This document shows, one piece after another, positions 45,310 through 53,983 of a stretch of DNA of 64,000 nt. Under the pieces are notes generated by a model, which saw only the letters and a list, made by a program, of their open reading frames with translations, made no database searches and was not told the origin of the DNA. The translations under genes were made by a program, and so were the position numbers. This DNA comes from LMUY01 sp965198895 (GTDB taxonomy: Bacteria > Pseudomonadota > Alphaproteobacteria > Acetobacterales > Acetobacteraceae): the NCBI GenBank assembly GCA_965198895.1, contig OZ240676.1, forward strand, positions 3,658,001 to 3,722,000, written 5' to 3'. Position 1 is the stretch's first letter. Each line of letters begins with the position of its first letter.

Positions 45310-45458
45310 CGGGCCACACTAGGCGCAGTGGGCGGCGAGGGCGAGAGGCAGGTATGCAGGCCGGCGTGCCGTGTCAATTTCGCGAATTCGCCGTCTCGGT
45401 GCTGAACGCGGCGGGGCTTTCGTGATACCAAATCTGTCAATTACCGCCGGGAAACGCC

Positions 45459-46562
45459 ATGAACCGCATCGCCGCCGCCTGTGCCGCCACGCTGCTTGCC
45501 GGTGCCGCCCAGGCGGCCGAACCCGTGCGGATCGGGATCACCACCATCCTTTCGGGCCCATTCGCCGATCGCGGCCAATCCGAGCAATACGGCGCGCAAC
45601 TCGCGCTGGACCAGGTCAACGAGGCCGGCGGCGTGCTCGGCCGCCCCGTCGAGGCGTATTATGCCGACAATGCGTGCGACCCGAAGGTGGGGGTTCCCGC
45701 CACCGAACGCCTGCTGCAGCAGGAGCACGTGCCCGTGGTGATCGGCGCGCTGTGTACCCCCGTGACCCACGCGATCATGCCGGTGATGCAAGCGGCGAAG
45801 GTGCCGCTGATCATCGCGACCTCCGCCGGGCAGGATTTCGTGGATGCGTCGGGCGTCGGCGGCAATGCGTTCGCCTGGAAGACCATCCCCTCCGAAACCG
45901 ACATCGCGCGTGGCCTGCTGGACTATCTGGCGAAGCAGGACGTGGACAAGCTGGCGATCGTCGCCGACGACAACGGGTTCAGCCGGGCGAACGCTGTGGG
46001 GTTCGCCCGGATTGCCGGCGAGATGGCCATCCACGTGGTCACGACCGTGATCGTGCCGGCAAAGACGACCGACTTCGCCCCGATCGTCGCCCAGCTGAAA
46101 GCAGCGGAGCCTGAGCAGGTGCTGAGCCTGCTCGGCCCCTCGTCCGCCGGTTTCTACAAAGCGTTGGCGGCTTCGGGCTGGTCCGTGCCGGTGACTGGCA
46201 GGATCGACCTGCCAGCTGCAATGGCGGCGTTGCCGGCGGACACGCTGACCAGTGTGGCGGTTTTCACCCCGCTCTCGCCGTTGCCGGGCGTCCAGGCGTT
46301 TGTGGCGAGCTACCGCGCCCATACCGGACTGATGCCGACGCAACGCTCGTTCTTCGTTTATGAGGCGGTGCTGCTTGCCGTGGACGCGATCCGCCGCGCC
46401 GGCAGCGACACGCCAGAGGCGATCGAGGCGGCATTGAAGACCACCACGATGCCGTCGCTACTGGGGGGCACCTACAAGATGGATGATCACAACCACCCGC
46501 ATACGCCGCTCAGCATCTTGGGTGTGAAGGACGGCAAGCCGGCCGTGATCGCGACAGAGTAA
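45459..46562 (+). CDS. Branched-chain amino acid ABC transporter substrate-binding protein (LivJ-type)
   Basis: A 367-residue periplasmic binding protein of the Leu/Ile/Val type (type I periplasmic binding fold). The signal peptide ends near AAQAAE (residue 20). The ligand-fold signatures are VRIGITTILSGPFADRG, EAGGVLGRPVEAYYAD, VPVVIGALCTPVTHAIMP and the interdomain FFVYEAVLLAVDAIRRAG. No LivHMGF permease or ATPase gene adjoins it, so its transporter is elsewhere. The true ligand may not be an amino acid, as this family also takes amides and aromatic acids. Confidence 0.9.
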   Translation: MNRIAAACAATLLAGAAQAAEPVRIGITTILSGPFADRGQSEQYGAQLALDQVNEAGGVLGRPVEAYYADNACDPKVGVPATERLLQQEHVPVVIGALCTPVTHAIMPVMQAAKVPLIIATSAGQDFVDASGVGGNAFAWKTIPSETDIARGLLDYLAKQDVDKLAIVADDNGFSRANAVGFARIAGEMAIHVVTTVIVPAKTTDFAPIVAQLKAAEPEQVLSLLGPSSAGFYKALAASGWSVPVTGRIDLPAAMAALPADTLTSVAVFTPLSPLPGVQAFVASYRAHTGLMPTQRSFFVYEAVLLAVDAIRRAGSDTPEAIEAALKTTTMPSLLGGTYKMDDHNHPHTPLSILGVKDGKPAVIATE

Positions 46563-46567
46563 AGCAT

Positions 46568-46685
46568 CTCCCTCTCCCCTTGAGGGAGATGGTCGGGGTG
46601 AGGGGTCACTTGGGCACGGCGCTATGGCTGGAGCGGGGGCGTTACCACGACTCACCCCGGCCCTCTCCCACAAGGGGAGAGGGAG
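46568..46685. repeat. Paired inverted CTCCCTCTCCCC repeat
   Basis: The left arm (46568-46603) and the right arm (46650-46685) are inverted copies of an element beginning CTCCCTCTCCCCTTG and ending CGGGGTGAG. Each arm folds as a hairpin. The same core occurs in many proteobacteria as an intergenic repeat. It separates the convergent binding-protein and dehydratase genes and probably doubles as a terminator. Confidence 0.65.
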
Positions 46686-46692
46686 AAGGGAG

Positions 46693-48489
46693 TTAGTGGT
46701 TGTTGCGGGACTCGCCGCGGGTTTCGATGATGTCCAGGTACAATGTCGCCGTTTCCAGGCACGCGCCCGTGCCCTGCTGGCCGACCATGTTGCGGTAGAT
46801 CTCTTCCCATGGCGTCTTGTGCTGCAGCTTGGGGGCGACCCAGTCGGCGCGGCGCTGGGCCAGTTCGGCCTCGGGGATCAGCAGATCGACCTTGCGCGTG
46901 TTCAGGTCGATGCGGATCGGGTCGCCAGTGCGCAGCAGCGCCAGCCCGCCGCCGACCGCGGCTTCCGGCGACACGTTCAGGATCGATGGGCTGCCAGAGG
47001 TGCCGGACTGGCGGCCATCGCCCATGGTCGGCAGCGCGTCGATGCCGCGTTTCAGCAGCGCGGCGGGGGGCTGCATGTTCACCACCTCGGCCCCGCCCGG
47101 ATAGCCGACCGGGCCGCAATTTCGGATCACCAGCAGGCTGTGCTCGTCGACGCCCAGCGACGGGTCCTCGATGCGGGCGTGGTAGTCCTCCGGGCCTTCG
47201 AACACGACGGCCTTACCCTCGAACACGTTGGGATGCGCCGGGTCGGACAGATAGCGGGCGCGGAACGCCGGGTCGATGACGCTGGTCTTCATCACGGCGT
47301 TGTCGAACAGGTTACCGCCCATCACCACCATGCCGGCCGCGGGCATCAGGGGCGTGTCGAAGGCGCGGATCACCTCGCGGTCGGTGTCCTTTACGGGCGC
47401 CAAATCCTCCGCCAGCGTCTTGCCGGTGACGGTGCGCGCGCCGCCGTGCAGCTTGCCCGCGTCCAGCAGTTCCTTCATCACCGCCGACACGCCGCCGGCC
47501 CGGTGGAAGCCCTCGCCCAGGAAGCGCCCGGCCGGTTGCACGTCCACCAGCAACGGGATGTCGGCACCCAGGCGCTGCCAGTCTCCCAGCGTGTGGTTCA
47601 CGCCCATATGCCGCGCGATCGCCACCATGTGGATCGGGCAGTTGGTGCTCGCCCCCAGCGCCGCCGCGGCCACCACGGCGTTCTCGAAGGCCTGCTGGGT
47701 CATGATGTCGGACGGGCGAAGGTTCTCGTGCACCATGTCCACGATCCGCTTGCCGGTCTCGTATGCCATCCACGACCGCTCGCGGTACGGCGCCGGAATC
47801 GCGGCGCATCCCGGCAGCGACATGCCGAGCGCTTCCGCCAGGCTGTTCATGCTGGTCGCCGTGCCCATCGTATTGCAGTGACCCGGCGATGGCGCCGAGC
47901 TCGCTACCATGTTCATGAATTCCTCGTAGCCGATCTCGCCCTCGGCCAGCATCTTGCGGGCTTCCCACACGATGGTGCCGGAGCCGGACAGCCGCCCCTT
48001 CCACCAGCCATCCAGCATCGGCCCACCCGACAGCACGATGGCCGGGATGTTCACCGTGGCCGCGCCCATCAAGCAGGCGGGGGTGGTCTTGTCGCAGCCC
48101 GTGGTCAGCACGACGCCATCGATCGGATACCCGTGCAGGATCTCCACCAGCCCGAGATAGGCCAGGTTGCGGTCCAGCGCCGCCGTCGGGCGCTTCCCCG
48201 TCTCCTGGATCGGGTGCATCGGGAATTCCAGCGGGATGCCGCCGGCGTCGCGGATGCCGTCACGGGTGCGCTTGGCCAGTTCGACGTGGTGGCGGTTGCA
48301 GGGCGACAGGTCACTGCCGGTCTGCGCAATGCCGATGATCGGCTTGCCGCCCTGCAGCTCCTCGCGGGTGATGCCGTAGTTCATGTAGCGCTCGATGTAG
48401 AGCGCGGTCATCCCGGGGTCCGCCGGGTTGTCGAACCAGCGCCGGCTACGGAGGCGTCCGGCCTGTTCGTTCGTGTCGTGGCTGTCCAT
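46693..48489 (-). CDS. IlvD/Edd family sugar-acid dehydratase
   Basis: A 598-residue Fe-S dehydratase of the dihydroxyacid/aldonate family, closest in style to D-xylonate and L-arabonate dehydratases (about 580-600 residues), which give 2-keto-3-deoxy acids. Cluster-ligand context is seen in GIAQTGSDLSPCN, LTTGCDKTTPACLMGA and SAPSPGHCNTMGTATSMN; a C-terminal domain shows MGDGRQSGTSGSPSILNVSP. ATG 48489 sits behind GAGGAGG; the upstream open frame is unrelated. It is monocistronic. With the UxaA/aldolase and SDR/FAH pairs it gives three sugar-acid modules in the window. Confidence 0.92.
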   Translation of the reverse strand: MDSHDTNEQAGRLRSRRWFDNPADPGMTALYIERYMNYGITREELQGGKPIIGIAQTGSDLSPCNRHHVELAKRTRDGIRDAGGIPLEFPMHPIQETGKRPTAALDRNLAYLGLVEILHGYPIDGVVLTTGCDKTTPACLMGAATVNIPAIVLSGGPMLDGWWKGRLSGSGTIVWEARKMLAEGEIGYEEFMNMVASSAPSPGHCNTMGTATSMNSLAEALGMSLPGCAAIPAPYRERSWMAYETGKRIVDMVHENLRPSDIMTQQAFENAVVAAAALGASTNCPIHMVAIARHMGVNHTLGDWQRLGADIPLLVDVQPAGRFLGEGFHRAGGVSAVMKELLDAGKLHGGARTVTGKTLAEDLAPVKDTDREVIRAFDTPLMPAAGMVVMGGNLFDNAVMKTSVIDPAFRARYLSDPAHPNVFEGKAVVFEGPEDYHARIEDPSLGVDEHSLLVIRNCGPVGYPGGAEVVNMQPPAALLKRGIDALPTMGDGRQSGTSGSPSILNVSPEAAVGGGLALLRTGDPIRIDLNTRKVDLLIPEAELAQRRADWVAPKLQHKTPWEEIYRNMVGQQGTGACLETATLYLDIIETRGESRNNH

Positions 48490-48539
48490 TGATGCCTCCT
48501 CCTCGGTTGGCGCGAACCTGTGCGCCATGCCGGGGAGTG

Positions 48540-49154
48540 TCAACGGTCGGAGGGTTCGTCCGGCCAGACCAGGCGGGGGCGGGCGACGGTCCTGACATCG
48601 GCCCCCTCGTAGATGTCGCGAACGGCGAGGGAGAGGCCGAACTCCGGAAGCTCGATCTTGGCCGAGAGGTCGTCGAGGGTATGGGCGTAGCGCCACGATC
48701 CGTCGGCTTCGCGCTGCCATGCGCCGATGTCGACCTGGTCGGGTGCGAGCAGCAGAATGGTGCGTAGGGCAGGGAGCGCCCGGTATTCGAGCATCTTGGC
48801 CAGTTGGTCCACGCGCACCGTGGAGGGGGAAAGCACCTCGGCGACCAGCGATGGCTCGCTCGATCGCGTCGCACGTGTCTCGAACGGCGGGCAGTAGACC
48901 GAGACATCGGGGCGCCGCAGTGTTGCCGGCCCGGTGACGAGGCCGATGTCGGCGGTGAACGGACGGCAGGGGCTGCCGTTGGCCCGTAGTTGGTTCGCCA
49001 GCGCGAAGGAAAGATTGCCCACTATGAGGTCGTGCGCGAACGTCGCCCCCGTCATCGCATAGATCAGGCCGTCCACGAGCTCGCATCGCACCTCCTGGTG
49101 CGGCTGCCAGGCGTCGAACTCCTCGAGGGACATCTTGCGGACGGCTTCGCTCAT
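48540..49154 (-). CDS. Uma2 (DUF820) family endonuclease-like protein
   Basis: A 204-residue PD-(D/E)xK nuclease-fold protein of the Uma2 family. Typical features are MSLEEFDAW near the N-terminus, ELVDGLIYAMTGATFAHDLI, LRRPDVSVY with the putative active-site aspartate, and VAEVLSPST with the glutamate. These proteins are widespread as single genes, their function unproven; they have been suggested to be transposon-derived nucleases. It lies 50 bases upstream of the IlvD-type gene on the same strand. Confidence 0.88.
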   Translation of the reverse strand: MSEAVRKMSLEEFDAWQPHQEVRCELVDGLIYAMTGATFAHDLIVGNLSFALANQLRANGSPCRPFTADIGLVTGPATLRRPDVSVYCPPFETRATRSSEPSLVAEVLSPSTVRVDQLAKMLEYRALPALRTILLLAPDQVDIGAWQREADGSWRYAHTLDDLSAKIELPEFGLSLAVRDIYEGADVRTVARPRLVWPDEPSDR

Positions 49155-49189
49155 GCCCGCACTCTACCTCGAACCGTGCCGCCGGCGCA

Positions 49190-49636
49190 CTACGGACGTT
49201 GCGGGATGATCTCCGTCGCCCCGTCCGGCAGGCAGTTCATGTCCTGTGCGCGGCTAGCGAGTTGGCGGGCCGGGCCGCCCTGAGGCGTGCTGGCGACCAG
49301 GCAGGTGGATTGCACCGCCGGGCCGGCCAGCCGGACCACGGTGTAGATGCGCTGCCCGCCGGTCTGCACCGGCACGATAAGCCCGGTGATCTGGTGGCCC
49401 AGCAGGTGCCACTCCGCCCGGGCGCCCACCGTGCCCTGCACCGACAGGACGGGGTGCCCATCCACCATCAGCCGCCGCTAGGCCCCGTCCTGCTGCACTG
49501 ACAACACGTTGCCCTGTGGCCCCGTGCACTGCCGGGCGGCGCGGCCGGCGCAATCCGTGCCGGTGAAGGTGGAGGGTAGCGGTGCTGCCCCGGCACAGGC
49601 GAGCATGGCGGCTACGAGGATTGGGAACCGACGCAT
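49190..49636 (-). pseudogene. Exported hypothetical protein interrupted by an in-frame amber codon
   Basis: Reading from ATG 49636, a signal peptide (MRRFPILVAAMLACAGAAPL) and a mature start STFTGTDCAGRAARQCTG run to QQDGA and then TAG at 49480-49478. The same frame continues without another stop as RRLMVDGHPVLSVQGTVGA to a proper end at 49190. The total, with one sense codon at the TAG, would be 148 residues with four or more cysteines. Its ATG overlaps the 2-hydroxyacid dehydrogenase stop (TGATG). I do not recognise the family. A point mutation from a Gln or Trp codon (or a sequencing error) is the simplest reading; pyrrolysine is not expected here. Confidence 0.65.
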
Positions 49637-50634
49637 CACTGATCCTCCGGCCGGATCACGTTGACGGGCTGGTTGCCGAGCGCCGCCGCCATGGTTTCGG
49701 CTGATTTGATGCGGATGTCCCACTCGGCGTCCGGCGTCCAGAACGCGGAGTGCGGGGTGACGATCAGGCGGCCCTCCAACGCCGGGTCGCGACTACGGTA
49801 ACCGCGGAGCAGCGAAGGCAGGGGCTCGGTCGGGGGTTCCTGGGGCATGACGTCCAGCCCGGCGGCGGAGAGCTGGCCGGAGCGCAGCGCCTGCTCGAGC
49901 GCGTCGAAATCCATCGTTCCGCCCCGCGCCGTGTTCACCAGCACGGCGCCACGGGGTAGGGCGGCGAACTCGGTGGCGCCCAACATACCCGCGGTGTCGC
50001 GGGTCAGCGGCGTGTGGACCGATAGAATGTTGGACTGGGTTAACAGGGCGGACAGGCTGGGCGCGCGGGCGATGCCGACGGCCAACTCCGCCCCATTCGG
50101 CAGATTGGGGTCGTAGAATATCACGTGAAAGCCTAGCGCCTTGGCCCGCAGCGCGACTGCAGTTCCGATGCGGCCGAGGCCCAGGATGCCGAAAATGGTG
50201 CTGCCGAACCGGCGGATGGCCGGATCCTTGATCACGGACCAGTCCGGCGTGGCGCTGCGTTGGCGTTCGTGGTGGTGGATCAGCCCGCGGCTGAGAGCCA
50301 CGGCCAGGGAGATCGCGTGGTCCGCGACCTCGGTCGTGCCGTAATCGGGCACGTTGCAGACCGTCACGCCCCGCTTCGCCGCCACCGGGCGGTCAATTCG
50401 GTCGTAGCCGACGCCCATCCGCACCACGGCGCGCAGCTTGGGAAAACGCGCGAAGTCGGTCTCGCCGAGCCAGAAGCGGAAGATCATCAGCCCGTCGGCG
50501 GCGGCGCAATCCTCGTCGGACAGCTCGGCCAGCGAGGCCACGTCGCGCATGATCACGCTGGTGCCGGGACCGAAGATGCGTAGCTCCTCCGTGTCGTCGG
50601 GATACATCCGTTCAGGGTAGAGTACCGTTGCCAT
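49636..50634 (-). CDS. NAD-dependent D-2-hydroxyacid dehydrogenase (CtBP-like)
   Basis: A 332-residue D-isomer-specific 2-hydroxyacid dehydrogenase. The NAD-binding GILGLGRIGTAVALRAKALG (about 150-169), catalytic arginine in LVNTARGGTMD, glutamate in LDVMPQEPP and histidine in VTPHSAFWT are all present. The N-terminal YPERMYPDDTEELRIFGPG and the catalytic pattern resemble the C-terminal binding protein subgroup. ATG 50634 has a GAGGG-type site. It is divergent from the ThDP enzyme, sharing about 104 bases of upstream DNA. Substrate unknown; a 2-keto acid made or used by the ThDP enzyme is one possibility. Confidence 0.9.
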   Translation of the reverse strand: MATVLYPERMYPDDTEELRIFGPGTSVIMRDVASLAELSDEDCAAADGLMIFRFWLGETDFARFPKLRAVVRMGVGYDRIDRPVAAKRGVTVCNVPDYGTTEVADHAISLAVALSRGLIHHHERQRSATPDWSVIKDPAIRRFGSTIFGILGLGRIGTAVALRAKALGFHVIFYDPNLPNGAELAVGIARAPSLSALLTQSNILSVHTPLTRDTAGMLGATEFAALPRGAVLVNTARGGTMDFDALEQALRSGQLSAAGLDVMPQEPPTEPLPSLLRGYRSRDPALEGRLIVTPHSAFWTPDAEWDIRIKSAETMAAALGNQPVNVIRPEDQ

Positions 50635-50738
50635 CGCGCCCTCATCTTGCTGCGGGGCGATCCTGCTGGCGCCGCGGGGCTGGTGCAACCCGGTGCGGAG
50701 GGGCAGGCTGGATTGCAATGCTGGAGGGGAACGGGTCG

Positions 50739-52277
50739 ATGAATGGTGCGGAAAGCCTGGTGCACACGCTGCTGGCGGCTGGGGTGGACACGTGTTTCGC
50801 CAACCCTGGCACGAGCGAGATGCATTTCGTCGCGGCGCTGGACCGCGTGCCCGGGATGCGCTGCGTGCTGGGGCTGTTCGAAGGCGTGGTGACGGGGGCG
50901 GCCGACGGCTATGCCCGCATGGCGGAGAAGCCGGCGGCGACCCTGCTGCATTGCGGGCCGGGCCTGGCGAACGGCCTGGCCAACCTGCACAACGCCCGCC
51001 GCGCTCGGGTGCCGATGGTGAACATCGTCGGCGACCAGGCGACGTATCACCGCCCGCTCGACGCGCCGCTCACCGCCGATACCGAGGGCTGGGCTCGCCC
51101 CGTGTCAGGCTGGACGCGCACCGCGTCGCACTCGGCGACGGTTGGTGTGGACGCCGCCCAGGCGGTTCAGGCGGCGATGACCGCACCCGGGCAGATCGCC
51201 ACGCTGATCCTGCCGTCGGACGTCAGCTGGGACGACGGCGGCATCGTGGCCGTCCCGCTGCCGCCCCCGCCGGCGGCCAAGACCGACCGGGGCATCTTGG
51301 AGGCGGTCGCCACCGTGTTGCGCTCCGGTGAGCCGGCCATGTTCATCATGACGGGCGCGTCCCTCCGCGCCGGGCCGCTGGCCACCGCCGGCGGAATCTG
51401 CGCCGCGACGGGCGCGCGGATGATGGCGCAGACCTCCAACACGAGGGTCGAGCGCGGCGCCGGGCGGGTGCCGATCGAGCGCGTGCCCTACCCGGTGGAC
51501 CTGGCGGTGGCCGCGCTGGCCGGGCTGAAGCACCTCATCCTGGTGGGGGCGCCGCCGCCGGTCGGCTTCTTCGCCTACCCCGGCAAGCCCGGCCGCATGT
51601 ATCCGGAGGACTGCACGATCCACGTCCTGGCCCGTCCCGACCAGGATGGCCCGGCCGCCCTCGCCAGCCTGGCCGACATGCTCGGCGCCGGCCCGGCGGA
51701 GGCGCCCGCGATCGGCCGCTCCGAACCGGCGAAGGGCGCGATCACGTCGGAGGCGGTGGCGCAAACCCTGGCGGCGCTGATGCCGGAGGGCTCCATCGTG
51801 GTGGATGAGAGCGTCACCTTCGGCCGCGGGTTGTTCCCGCTGACCCGGGGGGCGGCGCCGCATGACTGGCTGCAGTTGACGGGCGGCGCGATCGGCGACG
51901 GGCTGCCGCTGTCCACCGGTGCCGCGGTCGGCGCGCCGGGCCGCCGGGTGATCACGCTGCAGGCCGATGGCTCGGCGATGTACACGGTGCAGGCCCTGTG
52001 GACGCAAGCGCGGGAGCGGCTGGATGTAACCACCATCATCCTGTCCAACCGTAAATACGCGATCTTACTAGGTGAATTGGCCAATGTTGGTGCGAACCCG
52101 GGCCGCACGGCGCTGGATATGCTGGACCTCGGCAACCCCGGTCTGGACTGGCGCCGGATCGGCGAGGGAATGGGCGTGGAGAGCGCACGGGCCGAGACGA
52201 TGGCAGAGTTCAACGACCTGCTGGCAGCCGCGAACCGGCGCAGCGGGCCGTTTCTGATCGAGCTGATGACCCCATAG
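50739..52277 (+). CDS. Thiamine-diphosphate-dependent enzyme (acetolactate synthase/benzoylformate decarboxylase superfamily)
   Basis: A 512-residue ThDP enzyme. The N-terminal domain has the catalytic glutamate in GLFEGVVTGAADGYARM, the central domain is present, and the C-terminal ThDP motif starts with LQADGSAMYTVQALWTQ (GDG replaced by ADG) and continues to NRKYAILLGEL. The family matches a group of acetolactate-synthase-like large subunits that lack a regulatory subunit partner. I chose ATG 50739, behind GGAGGGG; ATG 50718 is possible. It probably decarboxylates or ligates a 2-keto acid, with substrate unknown. Confidence 0.88.
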   Translation: MNGAESLVHTLLAAGVDTCFANPGTSEMHFVAALDRVPGMRCVLGLFEGVVTGAADGYARMAEKPAATLLHCGPGLANGLANLHNARRARVPMVNIVGDQATYHRPLDAPLTADTEGWARPVSGWTRTASHSATVGVDAAQAVQAAMTAPGQIATLILPSDVSWDDGGIVAVPLPPPPAAKTDRGILEAVATVLRSGEPAMFIMTGASLRAGPLATAGGICAATGARMMAQTSNTRVERGAGRVPIERVPYPVDLAVAALAGLKHLILVGAPPPVGFFAYPGKPGRMYPEDCTIHVLARPDQDGPAALASLADMLGAGPAEAPAIGRSEPAKGAITSEAVAQTLAALMPEGSIVVDESVTFGRGLFPLTRGAAPHDWLQLTGGAIGDGLPLSTGAAVGAPGRRVITLQADGSAMYTVQALWTQARERLDVTTIILSNRKYAILLGELANVGANPGRTALDMLDLGNPGLDWRRIGEGMGVESARAETMAEFNDLLAAANRRSGPFLIELMTP

Positions 52278-52293
52278 GTTCTGCAGGCGTGCC

Positions 52294-52323
52294 GTAGGGT
52301 GGGCTGCGCTTGGGCAGCCCACC
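52294..52323. repeat. Second copy of the GTAG-headed REP-like element
   Basis: GTAG (52294-52297) precedes a perfect 10-bp stem GGTGGGCTGC / GCAGCCCACC with a six-base loop, the same head and arms as the element at 27624. It lies just after the ThDP enzyme stop and may serve as its terminator. The rest of the 298-base gap up to rplK holds a GANTC site (52451) and a TATTAT hexamer (52443-52448) but no clear -35, and no gene that I can see. Confidence 0.65.
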
Positions 52324-52575
52324 TCGAGCGGCACCCCACGCGGCAATCCTCGCAGCGTAAGCCCTCGACCCGGCGGAACTCGTCCCAAATTGCCCGCCCC
52401 ACGACCAGCCCATAGCTGCGTGCCTGTTTATCAACGATTTCGTATTATCTGACTCGACAGCGCGCACCCAACGCTCTAAAACCCGCGCCTCATCTGGAAC
52501 GCGGGAGGCTCCGGGCGCATTTGCGTGCCTGCGGAGCTGTTTGCACCGCGGTCCCTAGGCAAAGGAGCCAGGGCG

Positions 52576-53010
52576 TTGGCAAAGAAGATCGTAGGCTACA
52601 TTAAGTTGCAGATCCCGGCCGGCAAGGCGAACCCGTCCCCGCCGGTAGGCCCGGCGCTCGGTCAGCGCGGCCTAAACATCATGGCGTTCTGCAAGGAATT
52701 CAACGCCCTGACGCAAACGATGGAGCCGGGAATGCCGATTCCCGTCGTGATCACCGCGTTCGGCGATCGCACGTTCACCTTCGTCACCAAGACGCCGCCG
52801 AACACCTACTTTCTCAAGAAGGCGGCGGGCATCACCAAGGGCACGACGACGCCGGGTAAGGGCGCCGCGGTCGGCCGGGTGAACATTTCGCAGCTGCGCG
52901 AGATCGCCGAGACCAAGATGAAGGACATGAACGCCAACGACGTGGACGCCGCCGTGCGCATGTTGACTGGCTCCGCCCGCTCAATGGGTCTCACCGTGGT
53001 GGAGGGCTGA
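52576..53010 (+). CDS. rplK: Ribosomal protein L11
   Basis: A 144-residue L11, the GTPase-centre protein of the large subunit. The start is a rare TTG (52576) behind AAAGGAGCC; it gives the canonical AKKIVGYIKLQIPAGKANPS. The proline-rich SPPVGPALGQRGLNIM and the C-terminal rRNA-binding half with GTTTPGKGAAVGRVNISQLREIA are intact. Its length is normal. The gene opens the ribosomal/RNA polymerase block, but secE and nusG, which usually precede it, are not upstream here. rplA follows three bases after its stop. Confidence 0.97.
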   Translation: MAKKIVGYIKLQIPAGKANPSPPVGPALGQRGLNIMAFCKEFNALTQTMEPGMPIPVVITAFGDRTFTFVTKTPPNTYFLKKAAGITKGTTTPGKGAAVGRVNISQLREIAETKMKDMNANDVDAAVRMLTGSARSMGLTVVEG

Positions 53011-53013
53011 ACC

Positions 53014-53706
53014 ATGCCGCACGATAAGCGCCTGAATGCTGCCAAGGCCGCCGTCGACCGCAGCAAGCTCTATACGCTCCCCGAGGCAATCGCCCTGATC
53101 AAGAGCACGGCCAAGGCCAAGTTCGACGAGACGGTCGAGTTCTCGATGAACCTGGGCATCGACCCGCGCCACGCCGACCAGATGGTGCGCGGCCTGATCT
53201 CCCTGCCCAACGGCACCGGCAAGACCCTGCGCGTCGGCGTGTTCGCCCGTAACGCGAAGGCTGCCGAGGCCACTGCGGCCGGCGCCGACGTGGTTGGCGC
53301 CGAGGATTTGGCCGAGAAGGTGCAGGCCGGCGAGATCGAGTTCGACCGCTGCATTGCGACGCCCGACATGATGGCGCTGGTCGGTAAGCTCGGTAAGATC
53401 CTGGGCCCGCGCGGCCTGATGCCGAACCCGAAGCTCGGCACCGTCACGATGAACGTGAAGGACGCTGTGTCAGCCGCCAAGGCCGGCCAGGTGGAATTTC
53501 GCGCCGAGAAGGCTGGGATCATCCACGCCGGCATCGGCAAGGCGAGTTTCGAGGACGACGCGCTGGTGCAGAACATCCGCGCCCTGGTCGACGCCGTGCA
53601 GAAAGCCAAGCCGACCGGCGCGAAGGGGACCTACCTGCAGAAGGCAGCGATCTCCTCCACGATGGGCCCGGGCATCCGCGTGGATGTGGCCAGCCTCGCC
53701 GGCTAG
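53014..53706 (+). CDS. rplA: Ribosomal protein L1
   Basis: A 230-residue L1, which forms the mobile stalk at the E site and usually autoregulates the L11-L1 message. The family stretch LPEAIALIKSTAKAKFDETVE and the conserved GKLGKILGPRGLMPNPKLGT are present, as is the C-terminal KGTYLQKAAISSTMGPGIRVD. It starts three bases after the rplK stop. The 277-base gap to rplJ contains hairpins and forms the L10 leader region. Confidence 0.98.
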   Translation: MPHDKRLNAAKAAVDRSKLYTLPEAIALIKSTAKAKFDETVEFSMNLGIDPRHADQMVRGLISLPNGTGKTLRVGVFARNAKAAEATAAGADVVGAEDLAEKVQAGEIEFDRCIATPDMMALVGKLGKILGPRGLMPNPKLGTVTMNVKDAVSAAKAGQVEFRAEKAGIIHAGIGKASFEDDALVQNIRALVDAVQKAKPTGAKGTYLQKAAISSTMGPGIRVDVASLAG

Positions 53707-53717
53707 CTGACGAAATT

Positions 53718-53741
53718 CGCCGGGTCCTTACCGACCCGGCG
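53718..53741 (+). terminator. Hairpin after rplA
   Basis: A nine-base stem CGCCGGGTC / GACCCGGCG with a six-base loop lies 11 bases after the rplA stop. No T-run follows, so it is more likely an attenuator or a processing/stability element than a strong terminator. Confidence 0.5.
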
Positions 53742-53983
53742 GGCAGGTGGTGCCGCTGCGGCGACATCACCGAACCTGTCCGAGATTGCACGTACCCCAT
53801 CTCTTCGGAGATGGGGCATAATGGGCCGAGGCCCGCGCGCAGGAGACGGGATGCCCGGCATCAGCGATGATGTCTGGCGATTCCGGCTGGATGGACAGGC
53901 GAACCGGGGGTGGATTTCTACCCCCAAAGGGAAACCTGGTCTCACGCGGTCCAAACGCGCGAGGCCACCGACGGAGAGCGGTA
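53742..53983 (+). ncRNA. Likely L10 (rplJL) mRNA leader
   Basis: The long untranslated stretch before rplJ is the place where ribosomal protein L10(L12)4 usually binds to regulate its own synthesis. It contains an exceptionally stable hairpin at 53795-53816: a nine-base stem CCCCATCTC / GAGATGGGG closed by a TTCG tetraloop, followed by a purine-rich stretch and further pairings. I could not confirm the kink-turn of the Rfam L10 leader by eye. Open reading frames here are short and their codon use is unlike the flanking genes. Confidence 0.5.

Noticed and set aside
46624..48492. 622-residue open frame on the plus strand opposite the IlvD/Edd dehydratase
   Set aside because: Antisense to a clear gene, with His/Arg/Gly-biased composition typical of GC-rich shadow frames and no recognisable domain.
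49478..49480. TAG as a pyrrolysine codon
   Set aside because: Pyrrolysine is not known in this lineage, no pyl genes are seen, and TAG is used as an ordinary stop elsewhere (27625, 59319).
53867..53983. Longer L10 start at ATG 53867
   Set aside because: The extra 39 residues have no resemblance to L10 and would run through the leader; TTG 53984 gives the canonical N-terminus.
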